From Acidimicrobiia bacterium (GTDB taxonomy: Bacteria > Actinomycetota > Acidimicrobiia > Spongiisociales > UBA5794): 8,471 bases of DNA. The notes below the pieces were generated by a model, which was given only the letters and a program-made list of their open reading frames with translations, had not been told where the DNA came from and did no database searches. This document shows, in pieces, positions 5,541-8,471 of the stretch. The first letter of the stretch is position 1. The number at the start of each line of letters is the position of its first letter. The stretch is from positions 1-8,471 of the forward strand of contig JACDBE010000374.1 in NCBI GenBank assembly GCA_013695075.1, read 5' to 3'. The translations under genes were made by a program, and so were the position numbers.

Positions 5541-6479
5541 GTGGCTCAACCCCCTGCTCCCCAAACGGCGTCACCGGATTCGACACGTTTCTTCATAGGG
5601 ATCGGAGCCGAGAAGGCGGGAACCAGCTGGCTGGACCGCCGGCTGCGGGAGCATCCCCAGGTGTGGATGCCCCCCCACAAGGAGATCCACTACTTCGACC
5701 AGCTGTATCTGGACCTGGGTCCTCGCATCCGCCGGGTCAAGTACGGGCGGCTGCAGAAGGAGATCGCCGCGGCCACAGCGGATGATCTGGCAGACCCGGT
5801 GATACTGGCCCGGCTGCGGTGGTTTGCCGCGCAGGGCCTGGTGCACACCATGGACGACGAGTGGTACCTGGGACTCTTCGCCGAGGCCCGCCGCACCCAC
5901 CCCGTCGTTGGGGAGATCACCCCGGCGTACGCCGTGATCGGCGAGCAGGGGTTTCGCCACATGGCCAGGCTGCTGCCCGGGGTGCGCATCATCTTCCTGA
6001 TGCGCCACCCTGTCGACCGCCTGTGGTCTGCCATCCGCTACTACGCCAGCCGCCGGCCGGAGGCGAACGTGATGGCGTCACCGCAGCGGACGATCCAGCA
6101 TGCCCTCTCCCCGCTCGGGCTCGGTCTGGCCAAGGGCCGCTACCACGACACCCTGACCGACCTGGCCAGGATGTTCGACCCCGAGCAGCTGCTCTACGCC
6201 TTCTACGAGGACATCTTCGCCTCGGAGGAGAGTCAGCTGGCGTTCCTGCGCCGGATGTGTGCCTTCCTCGGAGTGGACTACTCCGCCGCCACGTTCATCG
6301 GTGTCACCCAGACCGTCAACGCCACTCCGCCGCGGCCGATGCCGGTGGAGGTGGAGCAGGCCCTAAGCGCGGCGCTGGCCCCGGTGGTCGACGAGGTGGA
6401 GCGGATGCTGGGGCGGGTGCCCGAGTCGTGGCGATCGCCGGCGGCAGCGCGCGAACCGCTCAGCGACCCGGCCATGTGA
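5541..6479 (+). CDS. PAPS-dependent sulfotransferase (Sulfotransfer family)
   Basis: It should transfer a sulfuryl group from PAPS to an acceptor hydroxyl or amine; the acceptor cannot be read from sequence. With the GTG at 5541 it has 312 residues, typical for the family. The 5'-phosphosulfate loop is EKAGTSWLD (24-32, K25), followed by HPQVWMPPHKEIHYFD (38-53), a layout seen in heparan N-sulfotransferase-like enzymes. The 3'-phosphate site is IIFLMRHPVDRLWS (150-163), with R155 and S163 at the canonical eight-residue spacing. There is no signal peptide, so it is probably cytoplasmic. The start is uncertain: GTG 5529 is also in frame, and a strong Shine-Dalgarno-like run upstream points to an ATG in another frame. 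The 3' end overlaps the next gene by 4 bp (GTGA), suggesting an operon. Confidence 0.87.
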   Translation: MAQPPAPQTASPDSTRFFIGIGAEKAGTSWLDRRLREHPQVWMPPHKEIHYFDQLYLDLGPRIRRVKYGRLQKEIAAATADDLADPVILARLRWFAAQGLVHTMDDEWYLGLFAEARRTHPVVGEITPAYAVIGEQGFRHMARLLPGVRIIFLMRHPVDRLWSAIRYYASRRPEANVMASPQRTIQHALSPLGLGLAKGRYHDTLTDLARMFDPEQLLYAFYEDIFASEESQLAFLRRMCAFLGVDYSAATFIGVTQTVNATPPRPMPVEVEQALSAALAPVVDEVERMLGRVPESWRSPAAAREPLSDPAM

Positions 6480-6859
6480 CGAACGACATGTCAAGTACCG
6501 GTTCGCCCCCTATCACCTCTGACTCGTGGGGGGTGCTCGAGGTGGCGGGTTCCACGTACAAGGATGCCAAGCTGTGGCCGGGCGGTGCTTGCGCCTGGGA
6601 CTGGGCGGAGACGGGAACCGCCCATCGTCCAGGGATCCGACCGGCGGACGTGGACCCGCTGGTGGAGGCCGGAGCCGATGTGTTGGTGTTGTCGACCGGG
6701 CGAGCAGGACGCCTCGGTGTCCCTGCGACGACGGTCGAGTACCTGGTGGACCGCGGCGTCCGGGTGGAGGTGCTGGCGACAGCGGACGCCATAAACCGTT
6801 ACAACGCCTTGGTCGAACAGGGTGTCGCCGTCGGCGCCCTCATCCACTCGACCTGCTAG
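6476..6859 (+). CDS. Mth938-like (DUF498/AAMDC family) protein of unknown function
   Basis: This 127-residue protein matches the Mth938-like fold family. Characteristic stretches are WGVLEVAGSTYKDAKLWPGG (18-37), WDWAETGTAHRPGI (41-54), DVLVLSTGRAGRL (69-81) and a C-terminus ending VGALIHSTC. Homologues include human AAMDC and the mitochondrial complex I assembly factor NDUFAF3; the bacterial function is unknown. I place the start at GTG 6476, which overlaps the sulfotransferase stop by 4 bp; an in-frame ATG at 6488 is the alternative. The first 16 residues are polar and outside the conserved domain, so either start gives an intact fold. It converges on treS with a 32 bp gap that shows no clear terminator. 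Confidence 0.85.
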   Translation: MTNDMSSTGSPPITSDSWGVLEVAGSTYKDAKLWPGGACAWDWAETGTAHRPGIRPADVDPLVEAGADVLVLSTGRAGRLGVPATTVEYLVDRGVRVEVLATADAINRYNALVEQGVAVGALIHSTC

Positions 6860-6891
6860 CACCGGTGGCTGGCCATCGGGGTGCGCCGGCG

Positions 6892-8471
6892 TCAGCGTTG
6901 CAGCCAGGTGAAGCCGTAGGGCCTCAACGTGACGGTGTCGCCGTCGGGGGCGGGCCCGTGCACTGGGCGGTACCCACCGACGCCGGAGACGGTGGCGTCC
7001 ACGGTGGCGTCGCTGAGGTTGGCCACCATCACTGCGGCGCCATCGACGTCGGTGCGGGAAAAGGCGAAGACCGAGGGCGGCGAGGCCGGCAGCGTGGCGA
7101 AGCGACCAGTGGCCAGGATGGGAAGCCTGCGCCGCACCGCCAGCATCGACCGCACCCAGTGCAGCAATGAGCTCTCGTCGGCCCGCTGGTCGGCAACGTT
7201 GACCGCCCGGGGTTGGTAGCCGGCGCCGGTCACCACCGGGAGGTAGGTCGCGGCGGCGGTGCTGAACCCGGCGCCGGGTGAGCTTTCCCACTGCATCGGG
7301 GTGCGCACCCCATCGCGGTCATCGAGCAGGTACTCGTCGCCCATCCCGATCTCGTCGCCGTAGTACAGGATGGGGCTTCCCGGCAGGGCCAGCAGCAGGG
7401 CGTGCATCAGCTCGATCTTGCGCCTGTCGCCGCCGAGTAGCGGGGCCAGCCGGCGCCGGATTCCCAGGTTCTTGCGCATCGCCGGGTCGGGGGCGTAGAA
7501 GGCGTACATGAACGCCCGCTCCTCCTCGCTGACCATCTCCAGGGAGAGCTCGTCGTGGTTGCGCAGGAAGATCCCCCACTGGCAGCCATCGGGGATGGGC
7601 GGGGTGGCTGCCAGGATGGCTTCGATGGGGGTGGCGTCCCCGGTGGCGATGGCCATGTACAGCCGGGGCATCACCGGGAAGTGGAACGCCATGTGGCACT
7701 CGTCGCCGTCGCCGAAGTACTCCACCACCTCCGCCGGCCGCTGGTTGGCCTCGGCGAGCAGGATGGCCTCGGGGAACTCGGTGTCGACCATTGCCCGCAG
7801 CTCCTTGAGGTAACCGTGGGTCTCCGGCAGGTTCTCCCCGTTGGTGCCGTCCCGCTCGTACAGGTAGGGGACGGCGTCGAGGCGCAGCCCATCGAACCCG
7901 GCTGCCAGCCAGAACCGCACCATGTTCTCCATTGCCTCCCGCACTCCGGGATGGTCGAAGTTGAGGTCGGGCTGGTGCCAGAAGAAGCGATGCCAGTAGT
8001 AGGCGCCTGCGATGTCGTCCCACGTCCAGTTGGAGTCGTGGGTGTCGAGGAAGATCACCCGGGCCTCGGACCAGCGGGTGGGGTCGTCGGACCAGACGTA
8101 CCAGTCCCGCGTGGGCGAGCCCGGTTGGCGAGCGGCCTCGAACCAAGGGTGCTGGTCGGAGGTGTGGTTGACGATGGTGTCGGCGATCACGCGCATCCCC
8201 CGCTGGTGGGCGGCGTCGAGGAACCGCGTCACGTCGTCGACGGTGCCGTAGCGGGGCAGCACCTGGGCGAAGTCCGAAACGTCGTAGCCGCCGTCGCGTA
8301 GCGGCGACCGGTAGAACGGCAACAGCCAGATGCAGTCGACGCCGAGCCACTCCAGGTAGTCGAGCTTGCGCCGCATCCCCTCGAAGTCGCCCACCCCGTC
8401 GCCGTTGGAGTCGAAGAAGGCATACACCGGCACCTCGTAGAACACGGCGGTCTTGAACCACGGTTCCGGCA
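6892..8471 (-). CDS. treS: Trehalose synthase (maltose alpha-D-glucosyltransferase), 5' end cut by the window edge
   Basis: TreS interconverts maltose and trehalose in the cytoplasm, linking trehalose to glycogen metabolism. The frame continues to the right edge. The codons before the GTG at 8445 read PEPWFKTA, the usual TreS N-terminus, so that GTG is an internal Val and only a few residues are missing. Numbered from it, 517 residues are visible. GH13 motifs are complete: DTIVNH (89-94), GLRLDA with nucleophile D190, LLAEAN with acid/base E232, and RNHDE with D298. The calcium-loop sequence DSNGDGVGD is at 12-20. TreS rather than alpha-amylase is indicated by LLPFYRSPLRDGGYDVSDF (41-59) and DPAMRKNLGIRRRLAPLL (320-337). 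A short beta domain ends the protein, and there is no fused maltokinase. Confidence 0.93.
   Translation of the reverse strand, partial: PEPWFKTAVFYEVPVYAFFDSNGDGVGDFEGMRRKLDYLEWLGVDCIWLLPFYRSPLRDGGYDVSDFAQVLPRYGTVDDVTRFLDAAHQRGMRVIADTIVNHTSDQHPWFEAARQPGSPTRDWYVWSDDPTRWSEARVIFLDTHDSNWTWDDIAGAYYWHRFFWHQPDLNFDHPGVREAMENMVRFWLAAGFDGLRLDAVPYLYERDGTNGENLPETHGYLKELRAMVDTEFPEAILLAEANQRPAEVVEYFGDGDECHMAFHFPVMPRLYMAIATGDATPIEAILAATPPIPDGCQWGIFLRNHDELSLEMVSEEERAFMYAFYAPDPAMRKNLGIRRRLAPLLGGDRRKIELMHALLLALPGSPILYYGDEIGMGDEYLLDDRDGVRTPMQWESSPGAGFSTAAATYLPVVTGAGYQPRAVNVADQRADESSLLHWVRSMLAVRRRLPILATGRFATLPASPPSVFAFSRTDVDGAAVMVANLSDATVDATVSGVGGYRPVHGPAPDGDTVTLRPYGFTWLQR

Noticed and set aside
6860..6867. CACCGGTG palindrome in the gap between the Mth938-like gene and treS
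   Set aside because: An 8-bp palindrome that does not extend and has no T-run; chance is likely in GC-rich DNA.
6491..7291. 266-codon minus-strand open frame spanning the Mth938-like gene and the treS 3' end
   Set aside because: Arg/His-rich, crosses two firmly assigned genes, no homology pattern.
7555..8301. 248-codon plus-strand open frame opposite treS
   Set aside because: Val/Gly-rich shadow of an unambiguous GH13 gene.

Overview
This 8.5 kb window is a dense, GC-rich piece of a bacterial chromosome. Third codon positions are very GC-rich, GTG and TTG starts are common, and several genes seem to be transcribed without leaders. These traits, the Rex/glutaredoxin-like pair, the TreS type and the style of the bc-complex proteins suggest an actinomycete (Actinomycetota), possibly class Acidimicrobiia. 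That placement is an inference from family resemblance, not a database result.

Left block (1-3524, plus strand): the 3' end of a respiratory quinol:cytochrome c oxidoreductase (complex III) operon. It holds the C-terminal part of cytochrome b, a Rieske iron-sulfur protein, a large membrane-anchored diheme cytochrome c and a four-helix membrane protein of unknown function. Each stop codon overlaps the next start by 1 or 4 bases, so these genes are almost certainly cotranscribed and translationally coupled. Electrons would pass from quinol through cytochrome b and Rieske to the diheme cytochrome and then to a terminal oxidase encoded elsewhere.

Middle block (3556-5456, mostly minus strand, convergent with complex III): the NADH/NAD+-sensing repressor Rex, a small glutaredoxin-like (DUF836-type) thiol protein upstream of it, and a SAM hydroxide adenosyltransferase (DUF62 family) whose usual catalytic His appears to be Asp. 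Between the last two, on the plus strand, is a 31-codon open frame for a single-helix membrane peptide, divergent from the glutaredoxin-like gene across only 20 bp.

Right block (5541-8471): a PAPS-dependent sulfotransferase and a small Mth938-like protein overlap by 4 bp on the plus strand. They converge on a nearly complete trehalose synthase (treS, minus strand) whose first few codons lie beyond the right edge.

No RNA genes, insertion sequences, CRISPR arrays or phage genes were seen, and no intergenic gap exceeds about 100 bases. Most of this is ordinary chromosomal housekeeping and I found no clear new defence or mobile system. The points most worth a second look are the prepilin-like N-terminus on the fourth complex III operon protein, the His-to-Asp change in the SAM hydrolase, the calcium-loop insert between the two haem domains, and the tiny divergent membrane ORF with a mirror-symmetric promoter.
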